This document shows positions 23,010-37,124 of a stretch of 64,000 nt of DNA, in pieces (the stretch's first letter is position 1; each line of letters opens with the position of its first letter). A model generated the notes under the pieces. That model made no database searches and was not told the DNA's origin. It worked only from the letters and a program-made list of their open reading frames with translations. Origin of the DNA: Paramecium pentaurelia (taxonomy: Eukaryota > Ciliophora > Oligohymenophorea > Peniculida > Parameciidae); contig CAJJDO010000090.1 of the NCBI GenBank assembly GCA_905183005.1, forward strand, positions 372,001-436,000. The letters are read 5' to 3'. A program made the position numbers and the translations under genes.

Positions 23010-24946
23010 TAAACTGAGTTTTTTTGAGAAATATTGATGTATTATTATTAATATTTATATCGAAAAAATGATCCTTAAGAAATAGCAAATTATTTTCTAA
23101 TATTTATTAATAACTAATAAATTAATTATGGAAAGAAAATCGAATTCACTTTTGAATAAATCTACCTTATTTAAAATATATATATATTGCTTATATGAAA
23201 GTTAATTCTGATATTTCCTTCCTATTTTAACAATAAAATAAGCCTTTCAATTTAAAATTACATAAATAAGTAATTTCTTAGGAATAAATGATAATTTAAA
23301 TTCAATATTATATAATTTCAAAAATGCCAACAGTTAACTTTTCAATTTCAATTTTTTAAGAGGATACTTTATATCAATTTGAAATTCATTTCTAATTTCA
23401 TTTACAATTAAGAATAATTAAAATTTATGAGAAAATTTTATGATTCTAATTATATTTAAATATACTATCATAAAATAAATACATTTTTCATTTAATCAAC
23501 TACTAAAAATATTCATATGTATATAATAACATATCAAATTACATTCGCTTTCTTAATGAATTTAATCAAATAATAAATAATTTGATGAATTCAGTCCAAT
23601 AATCTAAATCATATTTTAAATTATGAAAAGCCATAAATTCTTAGTTCTTTGATATAGTATAAAAATTGTTCTATAGACCANTCTTCCTGATATTAAATAG
23701 AAAGAGATTTCATAATTGGTGAAAGTCCATGTGAATCTAAATTTGAAAGACGGTCACTCTCTTAATCAGATTCCTACGATATAAAAATATTTATACAGAT
23801 GTGAATCCCTCTTAATCGAAAGGATTCATAACATTTTGAAGATTTATCTTTTTTATCTTATCTAATAAATCGTTATAAAAATATACCAAATTTGATTGAT
23901 TCATCATCAGAAAGGTCATATAATGATTATATTTGAATAACTTACAATAATTGGGAGTTAAATGAAAATAGAATGCTCTGGGATTGGTACCTAATTTAAA
24001 TTACTCTATTGTCATTATCCTCCCAATTAACCTAATGTCCTTTTGTTATTATTGCTTTAAACTAAATAAGTTAGTCTATTTTCACAAAATTTTATACTCT
24101 CATTCACATCAACAGATATGTGACCAACCCAGAATGGATAAATATCTGGGTTTGTAGATAATTGTAGGCTATCTGAAGGGTTCCATAAGCCTAACTCTTT
24201 AACACTTCCAACAATGCACACAGACTCACTTAGAGTAGTTTCACATCTAACTTTAAAATTCAATTTAATTGCCATTAAACTGAGTTTTTTTGAGAAATAT
24301 TGATGTATTATTATTAATATTTATATCGAAAAAATGATCCTTAAGAAATAGCAAATTATTTTCTAATATTTATTAATAACTAATAAATTAATTATGGAAA
24401 GAAAATCGAATTCACTTTTGAATAAATCTACCTTATTTAAAATATATATATATTGCTTATATGAAAGTTAATTCTGATATTTCCTTCCTATTTTAACAAT
24501 AAAATAAGCCTTTCAATTTAAAATTACATAAATAAGTAATTTCTTAGGAATAAATGATAATTTAAATTCAATATTATATAATTTCAAAAATGCCAACAGT
24601 TAACTTTTCAATTTCAATTTTTTAAGAGGATACTTTATATCAATTTGAAATTCATTTCTAATTTCATTTACAATTAAGAATAATTAAAATTTATGAGAAA
24701 ATTTTATGATTCTAATTATATTTAAATATACTATCATAAAATAAATACATTTTTCATTTAATCAACTACTAAAAATATTCATATGTATATAATAACATAT
24801 CAAATTACATTCGCTTTCTTAATGAATTTAATCAAATAATAAATAATTTGATGAATTCAGTCCAATAATCTAAATCATATTTTAAATTATGAAAAGCCAT
24901 AAATTCTTAGTTCTTTGATATAGTATAAAAATTGTTCTATAGACCA
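22416..24946. repeat. Assembly overlap 1 around N at 23681
   Basis: Bases 22416-23680 recur as 23682-24946 (1,265 bp, offset 1,266), separated by one N. The left copy ends exactly at the N and the right copy starts exactly after it, as expected when overlapping contig ends are joined without merging. It duplicates most of the CBM20 gene and its upstream region. Identity was judged by eye with no difference noticed. Confidence 0.9.
23682..24275 (-). CDS. Artefactual partial copy of the CBM20 gene
   Basis: Second copy of the CBM20 gene with the same start (24275), lacking the last 28 nt because the contig begins at 23682. It should not be counted as a paralogue. Confidence 0.85.
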
Positions 24947-25777
24947 AAATTTATATATTTTTCAATTATTAGACATAATTTAAAATCTAATCCTATTTAT
25001 AATTCATCATATTTTTAACACTAAAGATTCTTATACAACTAAGAAAATTTCAAATATAATACAATTAACAGTGAGTTTCTAATCATTTTTGATAAATGAT
25101 AAATGAGCAAAATCTTGAGGTTTAAAATGATCCAAATCAATTAAACTTTTTAATTGCAAGAATTAATATTATAGTTTTTTAAATAAGTTCAAAATTAATT
25201 AATTAGGATTGCTCTCCTAGTTCAAATTAAGATTTAAAAAATGTTAATTTTAATATCTTTTAATAGAATGAAAGATTTTAGTCTCTTTTAATTAGATAGA
25301 GTTTTAGATGATATTATAAACTAATATCATGAAAATTAATTATCATAATCATTTTTTTTAATATAATAATTCTCAAAATTAAATACTAGAGATATAAGAA
25401 TATTATAATTAAATTAGAATATGATTTTTGATTTATTTTCTAATGGATTTATTTAAATGAGATAGAGAATTTAATAATAATCTGAAAATTATATATAGAT
25501 CATATTAAACACTTCCATAAAGTACCTGAACTTGTAATTTAGTATAAAAATAAGAATTAATAAAATAAATCAATGCTCAAATCTATATTTTAAGTTTTTA
25601 TGTCTTTTGGATAAATTTCTTTTAATTCAGCAAAATATTCTTAAAATTTTTATATTTAGATTTTATATGTTTTTGATGTTTTTTGGTTTAATAATTAATT
25701 TATCAATGATATAATTATATTAATAAATGTGATAATTAAATATATTTCTTTATTTTAATTAATAATTCATTTGGCAT
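24276..25777. other. Gene-free AT-rich stretch, partly duplicated
   Basis: Region upstream of the CBM20 gene and downstream of the STAND gene. After removing the contig overlaps it amounts to about 1.5 kb (23010-23680 plus 24947-25777). I found no convincing coding frame, RNA gene or repeat in it. Confidence 0.45.
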
Positions 25778-27292
25778 TCAATTTTGTTATTCTTCTTGAA
25801 TTTTTTAAGCTTCAAATTCTTGTTTCATTTTTTCGCCAAAATGATGAACCAATGAATTTCCGTTTTAATCTTGAATGATTGAATTTTTTACTAAGCAATT
25901 CTATGTCTATAATTATAATAATTATGGATATGATTTATAACAACCAATATACTATAATATAATAAATATTCTAATACTTTGTAATTTTAATTCCAACATT
26001 TTNAATTATATTTAAATATACTATCATAAAATAAATACATTTTTCATTTAATCAACTACTAAAAATATTCATATGTATATAATAACATATCAAATTACAT
26101 TCGCTTTCTTAATGAATTTAATCAAATAATAAATAATTTGATGAATTCAGTCCAATAATCTAAATCATATTTTAAATTATGAAAAGCCATAAATTCTTAG
26201 TTCTTTGATATAGTATAAAAATTGTTCTATAGACCAAAATTTATATATTTTTCAATTATTAGACATAATTTAAAATCTAATCCTATTTATAATTCATCAT
26301 ATTTTTAACACTAAAGATTCTTATACAACTAAGAAAATTTCAAATATAATACAATTAACAGTGAGTTTCTAATCATTTTTGATAAATGATAAATGAGCAA
26401 AATCTTGAGGTTTAAAATGATCCAAATCAATTAAACTTTTTAATTGCAAGAATTAATATTATAGTTTTTTAAATAAGTTCAAAATTAATTAATTAGGATT
26501 GCTCTCCTAGTTCAAATTAAGATTTAAAAAATGTTAATTTTAATATCTTTTAATAGAATGAAAGATTTTAGTCTCTTTTAATTAGATAGAGTTTTAGATG
26601 ATATTATAAACTAATATCATGAAAATTAATTATCATAATCATTTTTTTTAATATAATAATTCTCAAAATTAAATACTAGAGATATAAGAATATTATAATT
26701 AAATTAGAATATGATTTTTGATTTATTTTCTAATGGATTTATTTAAATGAGATAGAGAATTTAATAATAATCTGAAAATTATATATAGATCATATTAAAC
26801 ACTTCCATAAAGTACCTGAACTTGTAATTTAGTATAAAAATAAGAATTAATAAAATAAATCAATGCTCAAATCTATATTTTAAGTTTTTATGTCTTTTGG
26901 ATAAATTTCTTTTAATTCAGCAAAATATTCTTAAAATTTTTATATTTAGATTTTATATGTTTTTGATGTTTTTTGGTTTAATAATTAATTTATCAATGAT
27001 ATAATTATATTAATAAATGTGATAATTAAATATATTTCTTTATTTTAATTAATAATTCATTTGGCATTCAATTTTGTTATTCTTCTTGAATTTTTTAAGC
27101 TTCAAATTCTTGTTTCATTTTTTCGCCAAAATGATGAACCAATGAATTTCCGTTTTAATCTTGAATGATTGAATTTTTTACTAAGCAATTCTATGTCTAT
27201 AATTATAATAATTATGGATATGATTTATAACAACCAATATACTATAATATAATAAATATTCTAATACTTTGTAATTTTAATTCCAACATTTT
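24714..27292. repeat. Assembly overlap 2 around N at 26003
   Basis: Bases 24714-26002 recur as 26004-27292 (1,289 bp, offset 1,290) on either side of one N. It duplicates the intergenic region and the last 225 bases of the STAND gene. The contig between overlaps 1 and 2 is only 2,321 bp long and is redundant over nearly all its length. Confidence 0.9.
25778..26002 (-). CDS. Artefactual copy of the 3' end of the STAND gene
   Basis: Same sequence as 27068-27292: the last coding part, including the 26-nt intron and TGA stop, of the NACHT/WD40-like gene. Truncated at the contig end. Confidence 0.8.
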
Positions 27293-30200
27293 TATTTATC
27301 AATTGATATGATTTATATGAGACCTCCTGATAATTCTAATGCTATATCTAAATTATTAGGAGAGACAACTATTGATTCAATATTGTAATCTATTTAAATC
27401 GATTATATTAATTTTTCTTTTTTATATTGATACTCCCAAAATGAAATAACATTGTCTTAAGAACATGAAATAAGTATTTTATCATCCTTAGTGCAAAGAA
27501 TATGTTTAATTGCTTGTTTATTTTTAATCGAAAAATCATATTGTACCTAAGTAGATACATAATAAATAGATATGCCACCATTATTCCAACCTAAAGCAAG
27601 TTATTCACCATTATTTTTAAAAGCCACAATCATTTTATCTATATTTCTATTTATAACCTTATTATTCTAACCATTTCTTAAGTTATAGATATTCAAAGTT
27701 TATTCTTCTTTTTTTTCTTCTTTTTTTTCCCTATTTTTTAAAAGAATATAATCTTATTTATAATTGTTAAGGAATTCTTAAGATTTATCCAATTTAATGA
27801 TTTTTACTTATTTTTCATAACGTTCTAAATCAATAACTCTTAATTAAGAGTTATAATAATAGGTTATATATTTTAGTCCAACATTATTTATTCGGATAAA
27901 ACTACTATTATAGTCATTCAAATCAATTTTAAGATGAATAAAAACTTCCTTAATAGGCTATCCATGTTTATTTATAAAATCTTCGACTTTATATAATTAT
28001 AAAAGATTCGAATCTTTATAGCATACATGAATATAGCCATTTTTTTAATCTAAATCAACAAAATCATATTTTTTATCAAATTTTATCTTAATATATTTAT
28101 CAATATTAGGATAGCAATAAAACTTTTCATCTTTCTATATATCAATAGTTTCAATAATTTCTTTTGATTTTACATTTAATATATTAATTTTATCCAATTT
28201 GTCATCCTATTATTTTAAGAATAAGGCAATTTTAGAACCATTTGAATAAACATTATAACTTAAACTTTTGTATTCTTATTGATGTACAATTAATTTATAA
28301 AATAACTCATAACTTTTGAAATCTTTCAAATCATAAATAAAAAGTTCACCTACAGACTAAATTGTAATTCCAATAGAGTTATTTAATTTTACAAAATCGC
28401 ATTTATTGTATAAGTGCCAACCAAAAGTTGAAGAATAAGAACACTACAATAAGATTCTTTATTTTTCTATATTTGGATCTTTAATAATTAATTTATCTTC
28501 ATTTTCCAAATTCCATACTATAATTTGATCAGTATCTCTAGATATCATATATTTTTCATCTTCAGAAAAACCAATAAAAAAGATCTAATATTAATGACCT
28601 TTAAACTATCTTAAGTGATCGTTACTTTTTATCATCCATATCGAAATCGAATAATCCTCTTTTGATACAGTATAATATTTAGTTTCATTAGGGCAAATGC
28701 CAGATTAATGAATTTTTTGGTTATTATTATGAAGTGTTGTATCATAGATACCCTGTTAAAATTCCTTTATGTCATATAAACATAATATATTATTCTAAAT
28801 TTCTGAAATAAACCATTGTTTATTCAACATTTTTTTTTTTTAATGTTTAAGGATAGGTATTTTAAAAATATTTTTTACATCACTTAAATCTGAAACATCC
28901 CAACAATTTAGATAATATTCAAGTTTTCTTAACCCACAATTTTAATATTATAAAAGAGGAGATTCTTATTTATTAAAACTTATTAAATAATTGCTTTCTG
29001 GTAAAACTGATACGTTGTATTATCCTTCTAATTTTTCAGGAATATATTTGGAGTGACGATTGAATAAACTCTAAAATATTACCTTTTTATTTTATTCATA
29101 TATTATATATTGTCCATCACTTGTAAATTATGGATTATAAGCATTAAAATCATAATCTTCTGGATTATACAATTCAATATTTATTTCTGGTTTAGAAATT
29201 TAAATAATTGATTTTTCAATTTTAGCTATATCTAAATTTGATGATGCTCGTGTACTAGCATATTATCTACCTTTAATTTTCTTAATTTAATTTTCTTAGC
29301 ACTATATTATTTGAATATCATTAGAAGAAATAGCTAATATTTAATTAGGATTTTATAAAAATCTAAGGTCAAATAGATCTTATTTATAATCAAAATTATA
29401 TATATTTTTGATATTATCTTACCAATCGTAATATTTTATTTAATTATTATTACTTATGGCAAAATACTTCGAATCAATTGAGGTGCAAAAGAATTTAGCT
29501 TCAAGTTATAGTTAAAGTTAAGGCCTTTAAAGTGATGTAAAATAGATTAGATCATCAATTTTTAATGCTATCAATTTATCATTGTGATTTAATATAGTGT
29601 CTTTATAATTGTAATATTCAAGAAGTTAATTAACTTAGAATTCGATTTTAACAGATTAATTATTTTGAACTAATTAATTATTTCCAAAATAGTTATCAAT
29701 AGAATATATTGATTCTTCTTCTAAATTCAATTTATATTAATAAAGGCCATCTTAACTTTGAATAATAATTTATTAAGTATCTGAAATTTAAATATCTTTG
29801 ATTTCGATTTCAATAGATAATTTTGATATTTATATTATTTATAGTCCTTTAGTAATATAATAAATAGTAATTTCTTAATTATAAGTTGATGCTAGGAAAT
29901 AACCACTATTTGATAAAGTAAAATGGTGTAACTTTCCTTAAATTTACTTTTTAATAGTTTCAGTTGTAAATTTTTATTCTGGTAGTATTTGAATAACCTA
30001 TATATCATTTATTGTTTCAACTGCAATTATCAAATACTCTCGTTCTCTTATTGCAAATGCACAATATTCTAACTTTCGGATTTCTTACATTTTACTTACA
30101 TTTTTAATTTCTAAACTATTAGAAGACTCTTCAGAAAATATGATATATTCTTCGTTAACAAATTCTATTTTCTTATTTTTTTCATTGAAAATTACAACTT

Positions 30201-33200
30201 TAGTTTAATCATCATTAATTAAAGGTTTAAGAATAATATTTTCTCCTTATTTGACTGCCAAGTATTATTTAATATAATTATAGTTTTGTTGAGGTAAGGG
30301 ATAGACCATGCTCATTTATTATTAAAAAATATCATTATGACCACTTTATTCAAAATCATAATATTTAAAAACTTAAACTATTAAATCTTTTGAGTCTATA
30401 TTCCAAATAATTTTATACCAAATAATTGAAGTTTAAGTCTAAATAACGAGTACATCATCCTTCACAAATAACAAGTCAAGACATTTTTAATTGTTTATCA
30501 TATAATTTTTTTTTTTTTTTTAATCATCAAGACTATAGATAACAATAGAATAATCTTTACTACAAGAAGCAAGATATTAATATGTTTCACTAAACATAAT
30601 TAAATAAATGTCTTTTTCTTGTATCTATTCAAGTAAGGTTTGATCATCATTTTATAAATCTTTAATTGTAATAATATTATCAACACAGTAACAGATTTTT
30701 TTCCCATAATTACATAAAGCATAACAACCAATTTTTTAATCCTCTTAAAATTCATACAATTTAATCAGATGATATTTTATTTGATTCTCAAATATTTAGA
30801 CCTTATAAATATTAATCTATTTCTCATTCTCCTAAACAGCAACTTCGCATGTTCCTTCATTCTCATTATATTTATATGATTATTTCAAATTTTACACAAA
30901 TCCTTTGATAGATCTTTGAAGAACACGGCTTCTACTAAATGGATTCTATTTTCTAAAGGGATCCATATTATTGCTAACAAATTTTTATTCTTCATTCTAA
31001 TAATATGAACATATAGACCAAAACCTAATTGTATTATCTTTGTTATAAGTAATCATAAGGTTATGAGTGATAATATCCATAGACAATGGTTGACATTAAT
31101 TTAGTGGAATTTCACCTATACAGATGTTAAGATATTCATAAACCTCAATACAATTTTCCTTAGCAATAAATAATAATCTAAATTATTCCCATTCATAATT
31201 AATAAAGGCTATGCAATTTGAATCACAAAATGTTATGTCTTCTTCTAATTTATTGATTTAATTTAGATCATATAATACTATATATTCATTTATGATATAA
31301 ACTAAATGTTTTTTATTAAAAATTGAATATCTTGGTAATTAGCCATTAATCGTTTGTGAATGTAATGCTTTGACTTATTTGTATCCATAACCATGATCAT
31401 TAAGCCATACAATTACTTAGTCTTCACTAGCTGATATGAGTAATGAAATTTATCTTTTCTTGTCAAATATTTCTTATTAGTTTATTTTTAAGTCAAAAGT
31501 TTCTTCAGAAAGTGATACTATTTCACTTTAGTGATCCTTTTTTGTGATTGTTTTTGAGATGTTTTTGATGATCCCATCCCAAATCTTTATTTCTCTGTCT
31601 TTTGTTCCTATCAGTATTTTATCATTGGATATTAGCTTTATAGAAGTTAATTTAATTGAATTATCAGCAATTTTTGATTTGTTCCATTATTGTTTGGATT
31701 TGAGATTATAACTATAAAAATTCGAATTTCTACGATATACTAATTTCTCTTCCTTATTGTAAAAAGTAAATGGAAAATTTCTCAATTACAGTTGACCTAA
31801 TTATAATGGAATAGTTATTAATAATGTTATATCGTTCCCATAAATACAGTAAATCTATAAAAATGTCTCAGTGCCTAGGTAAAATTTAGTTGAATCAGAT
31901 GAAAACCGCCAATAGCATAAATTTTGATTATATTTTATTTTCTTAAATATTTTTTGAGTGATTAATTCCCATATATTTACTTAAGATGAGCCATAAGAAA
32001 GTAAGAATTAACCATTTGGTGAGAATAATATACTACTCACTTTTTCTTAATGTTAGTCTCTGAAAACTATAACTCCATTCCAAGGTGTTTAAGTCCATTT
32101 TACTCTTTATAAACTGGTATTATTAAAATTGCAATAATCAATTTTTACTTCATTAAACTCAGATTCATCCAAATTACTTCCATATACATTTAGACCAGAG
32201 ATATTAGTCTTACTTAATTTAATTCTACTTAAATCTTCCCCTATTAGTTCTATTCCCAAGAAATTTAATAATAATATACTATTAGAAGCTGCTCTAATAA
32301 ATACTTCGTTTCTTGATAGGATTATTATTTTTAACAAGATTTTTTTGATATCTTCATAATTTAATAATTCAGGTTTTATATCATTAATTACCTAAGAGAA
32401 CTACAAAAGAGATAAATTAAATTCGTTTTAATTAAATTAACTCTGTTCCAAACCTTACTCAATTGATTTTCCTGTAAAATTTCTTGAAAAATCTTTTAAC
32501 AATTTTAAAATATATTTTCCTACAAAATACTCCTAAATTGATTTATTCTGAAATATGAAGCTACCATTTTAAATCTTAGTAATAAAGGTTGAATATAGTA
32601 AAATGAGATTTTTTTTATCTTCTAAATTATTTTAGTTTAAATAAGATTAAAATATATTCTAGACTTATTAAGTGTCTAATAACAAGCATTCATGTTTAAT
32701 CATTTGTACAGCTAAAAACATTTATAATTTATTTAGTTCCTTAGTAAAACTTTCATTTATGTTATTGAATCCTGAGTCTTTTAATTTTTTTATATATATT
32801 TCATAATACTTAGACACAAATAATTTATATATTTGATATTTAGTTAATTAAGTTTATTTTGCGGCATTTTTAATTAGATTAAAATCGACCTCTGAAATTT
32901 ACATAATATTTTTATCTAATTTTTCAACTAAAAATTCATCAAAAAATTAATTTTTTTCTAATATGACTACTAACCTCTCAACATAATCTTTTTCACTAAA
33001 TAATTTAGCTTATTCAAGTTCATTAAAATATTTAATTTATTCATTCTTTAATTATAATAGAATACACTTAAACCTATTTTTTCTATACAATTTGTTTGTA
33101 ATATTTTAATTTAAATTTGGTAAGACTTAAAGAATAACTTAGAGAATTTAAATAGTTTAAATCAAATCGAAAATTTGATTTTCTTTAATAATTTTCATCA

Positions 33201-36200
33201 GTTTGCTAGAGCTCTATATCTTTAATAAATCTCCTTTTGGATTATTATTATTTTGAAATATTTTTTATTATTTGCTAAGAAAATTATTGATTAGAGTATC
33301 AGTGAAAATAATTTCATACTTATCATTATTAGTTTATTCTACAAGAGTTTTAACTTCTTCAAAAAAGTATGCTTGCCAATATTCATTAAACATTATTCTA
33401 GAAATTTTAGAGTTTTTTTCTTAATCTATAAAATCGTTATAGATTTGATATAAATATTATCTAGTATTTTCTATACAGTATTATTTAAGATATTCATTAA
33501 TTTATGATTCATCTAATTTTAGTATTTCAACTTCAGTCAAATTTTAAAATTATAAACCTATAAATTACTTTTCAATTTAAACTTCTCTTCTTGATGTAAT
33601 AATTATTTTTACATTTTTACCTAATTTTTTTTAGAATAAACTGATATCTAAGTTTACTTCTTAAATTTAATGTTTCATTTCATCTAACCCATCAAATAGT
33701 AGAACAATATTTACTAATCCATTCTCTAAGTCATCACTAAGAATTCCCATAAATTCATCTCTAAATTCCATATCATCCGCATTTAATATTAAACTCCAAA
33801 TATTATTATTATTCAACTTTTTTAAAGCATCTAATGAAATGAGAAATGGAATCCATTTTTTTTATTTTGAATGTGAATGATAGTGTTTCAATAAAAATAA
33901 TTATAATCGCTTTAAAAAGTAACTCTTACCTGATCCTGCTATGCCTTTTATCCATAGAACATCAGTATTGTTGTTTTCAGTCCAAAGAAAATCATTAACT
34001 ATATATATCTATTCTTATTTAACACCTTAATCTACATCTTCCCTAAATAAATAGTTGGACTTATTTGATTGTTATTGTTTTTTTACATCATCATTATTTA
34101 TGTTACTTTAGACTTTTAAATCAATATTTATAAAATCCTCTTATAATTTTTCTATTTGTGTATTTCCATATATTTTATATAAATAAGTTTATTAATTTTA
34201 TTTTAGGTTTTGTTCAAAAGCTTCCTCAATAACATTAAGTTGTTCATTTTTTAAGACACTTATTGTATTTTCATCTTAATCACTATTTAAAAATAGATCA
34301 ATAAATTTTTGGCAAGCTGATTCTACATTTTTTGCTATTTAACTTTTTTTAATTGTCATAAAACTAAATGCTAAATAACATTTAATTGTAGAGTCCCATT
34401 TTGACTTAATATAATGTTCCCATATATTAATATTATCTTCAATCTAAAATTCTATCAATTGATTTTATAGTTCATTAAACATTATGTTTGTGATATCATC
34501 CCCTTCAAATTTTTGCAAATCTTCTAAAAAACTATTTTTTTATGAAATTAACTCAAGAAGCATTTAAAGAAACCCTAAGTGTACTCTCCAGTTTTAATTA
34601 TTTTGAATACATAATTGATAGACTTTGCATAAATAATTAATAATTTATTAGATTTCTATAATCTATTATTAATTTAACAGTTTTCTAATTATTGTTAATT
34701 TTGATTATTAAAAAAAGTAAAATATATCTAATTATCTAGGGTTATCACTTTATAGAAATTTTTTTGCATCTTAAATTAAAGTATTATTTGCATCATTTTA
34801 CTTTAGATATGTATTNTTTTCAATTTAAACTTCTCTTCTTGATGTAATAATTATTTTTACATTTTTACCTAATTTTTTTTAGAATAAACTGATATCTAAG
34901 TTTACTTCTTAAATTTAATGTTTCATTTCATCTAACCCATCAAATAGTAGAACAATATTTACTAATCCATTCTCTAAGTCATCACTAAGAATTCCCATAA
35001 ATTCATCTCTAAATTCCATATCATCCGCATTTAATATTAAACTCCAAATATTATTATTATTCAACTTTTTTAAAGCATCTAATGAAATGAGAAATGGAAT
35101 CCATTTTTTTTATTTTGAATGTGAATGATAGTGTTTCAATAAAAATAATTATAATCGCTTTAAAAAGTAACTCTTACCTGATCCTGCTATGCCTTTTATC
35201 CATAGAACATCAGTATTGTTGTTTTCAGTCCAAAGAAAATCATTAACTATATATATCTATTCTTATTTAACACCTTAATCTACATCTTCCCTAAATAAAT
35301 AGTTGGACTTATTTGATTGTTATTGTTTTTTTACATCATCATTATTTATGTTACTTTAGACTTTTAAATCAATATTTATAAAATCCTCTTATAATTTTTC
35401 TATTTGTGTATTTCCATATATTTTATATAAATAAGTTTATTAATTTTATTTTAGGTTTTGTTCAAAAGCTTCCTCAATAACATTAAGTTGTTCATTTTTT
35501 AAGACACTTATTGTATTTTCATCTTAATCACTATTTAAAAATAGATCAATAAATTTTTGGCAAGCTGATTCTACATTTTTTGCTATTTAACTTTTTTTAA
35601 TTGTCATAAAACTAAATGCTAAATAACATTTAATTGTAGAGTCCCATTTTGACTTAATATAATGTTCCCATATATTAATATTATCTTCAATCTAAAATTC
35701 TATCAATTGATTTTATAGTTCATTAAACATTATGTTTGTGATATCATCCCCTTCAAATTTTTGCAAATCTTCTAAAAAACTATTTTTTTATGAAATTAAC
35801 TCAAGAAGCATTTAAAGAAACCCTAAGTGTACTCTCCAGTTTTAATTATTTTGAATACATAATTGATAGACTTTGCATAAATAATTAATAATTTATTAGA
35901 TTTCTATAATCTATTATTAATTTAACAGTTTTCTAATTATTGTTAATTTTGATTATTAAAAAAAGTAAAATATATCTAATTATCTAGGGTTATCACTTTA
36001 TAGAAATTTTTTTGCATCTTAAATTAAAGTATTATTTGCATCATTTTACTTTAGATATGTATTTTATTCGAAAATACATTTCTATAAGTTGTATGCTTTT
36101 CTATCTTATATATGATCAACTACATCTTTTATCAAACAAAATTAGTAATTAAAAAGTATTTCTAAACCTTTTTATTATTGATATTTTTAGTTAATTAATT

Positions 36201-36771
36201 ATAAATTATCTGAAAAAATGTGCAAATTTTTAATTATATTACTTTTAATAACCTTATCTTGATAGTAAAGAATTTGAAATAGATTTTGAGTAAATTATAG
36301 CAAATTATAAGATAGCTGTATAGGTGTATTTATTACACATGATAATAGAATGTCAATAGATGCCATAACTATAGCAATTTTTCTTTCATCTAGCCTACAT
36401 TAATTAAATAACTAATTAATAATTCCTTTCGAATTTATCCATTAGACCACTTTTTCTAATTAATCCCTCCCATTTTAGTTTATTTAATTTCCTAATATTC
36501 TTCGAAGAAGAATAGTGTGATATTTTAAATATTAGAAAATATCTTATTCATTAAAAATATCATTTAGATTACTATTCTATTAAATTTGGGGATTAGGCTA
36601 TGAATTTCCTCCTCCTCTTAATTTATTAATGTTATTTTGAAAGGTGTAAGATTAATTAATTTAATTGTATAAAATTGATTGATGATCATTATTCGATTCA
36701 TTAAGTACATTTAGCATTGAATTTTCTTTATCAAAGCTTTAAAAAATAGGATTCTAATAATTTTTTTTCAT
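27068..36771 (-). CDS. NLR-like STAND ATPase: NACHT, pentapeptide-like and WD40-type repeats
   Basis: One gene split by assembly overlap 3; continuous as 36771-34817 then 33568-27068, about 2,809 residues with one intron (27242-27267). Residues 1-500 are helical, Gln-rich, without a known domain. The ATPase core has Walker A GIAGSGKSYFLKRL (about 527), Walker B VLLFDGLDEMK (about 606) and sensor KIIITSRREVQ. Near 1090-1135 lie pentapeptide-like units (EDLSRIKLSKTNISGLNVYG, SNLDESEFNEV). The remaining 1,650 residues are beta-strand repeats with WD-like endings (VNIWEL, REIKIWDG, NTIRFWSI, SISIWMI, QIIVWNLE, VISFWEY), consistent with several beta-propellers. The stop follows MKQEFEAQKIQEEQQN. 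STAND proteins are ATP-driven switches that oligomerise on sensing a ligand; the ligand here is unknown. The 5' end is uncertain: an 85-codon frame, 36985-36731, overlaps it. Confidence 0.85.
33569..36063. repeat. Assembly overlap 3 around N at 34816
   Basis: Bases 33569-34815 recur as 34817-36063 (1,247 bp, offset 1,248). It lies inside the STAND gene and duplicates the segment holding the Walker A and B motifs. Because 1,248 is a multiple of three while the N adds an unknown base, automatic gene calls will either break here or report two NACHT domains. Confidence 0.92.
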
Positions 36772-37124
36772 TTTTTAGATATATTAAATAATGTGCCAAG
36801 AATATTAATTTTTATCTTTCTATTCCCTGATTTAAAATAAAAATTTAAGAAATATCTTAAATAATTTTCTTTGTTTATTATTAATCATGCTATTAATGAT
36901 TTGCTTATTTAATAGAATTGATGATTTCATAACACTTATGTTTGAAAAAACTAGGATCGTATTGGTTTAACTGTAATATTTGTTGTCATGATAATAATAT
37001 AATCATATTATATAAATTTGAAGATTTGATATAGTTTTGGAATTTGTGAGAAAATGTAAATATTAATGAATTGCAATTGCAATTAAAGAAAATATTTCAT
37101 TGATAGTTATTAACAATAATTACT
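36772..37124. other. Upstream region of the STAND gene
   Basis: About 350 bp. It includes part of a minus-strand open stretch (36985-36731) that reads like protein but ends in TGA in a different frame from the STAND gene. It may be an unrecognised first exon or chance. Confidence 0.35.

Noticed and set aside
22416..24946. Tandem duplication of the CBM20 gene (and likewise of the kinase, V-ATPase D, coiled-coil, carboxypeptidase, BLUF-like and TPR genes)
   Set aside because: Each pair is interrupted by a single N at the exact end of one copy and start of the other; contig overlap explains all eight cases.
25778..25999. A separate 73-codon gene starting MLELKLQSIR (also at 27068-27289)
   Set aside because: After removing the 26-nt intron the same bases form the C-terminal end of the STAND gene in frame.
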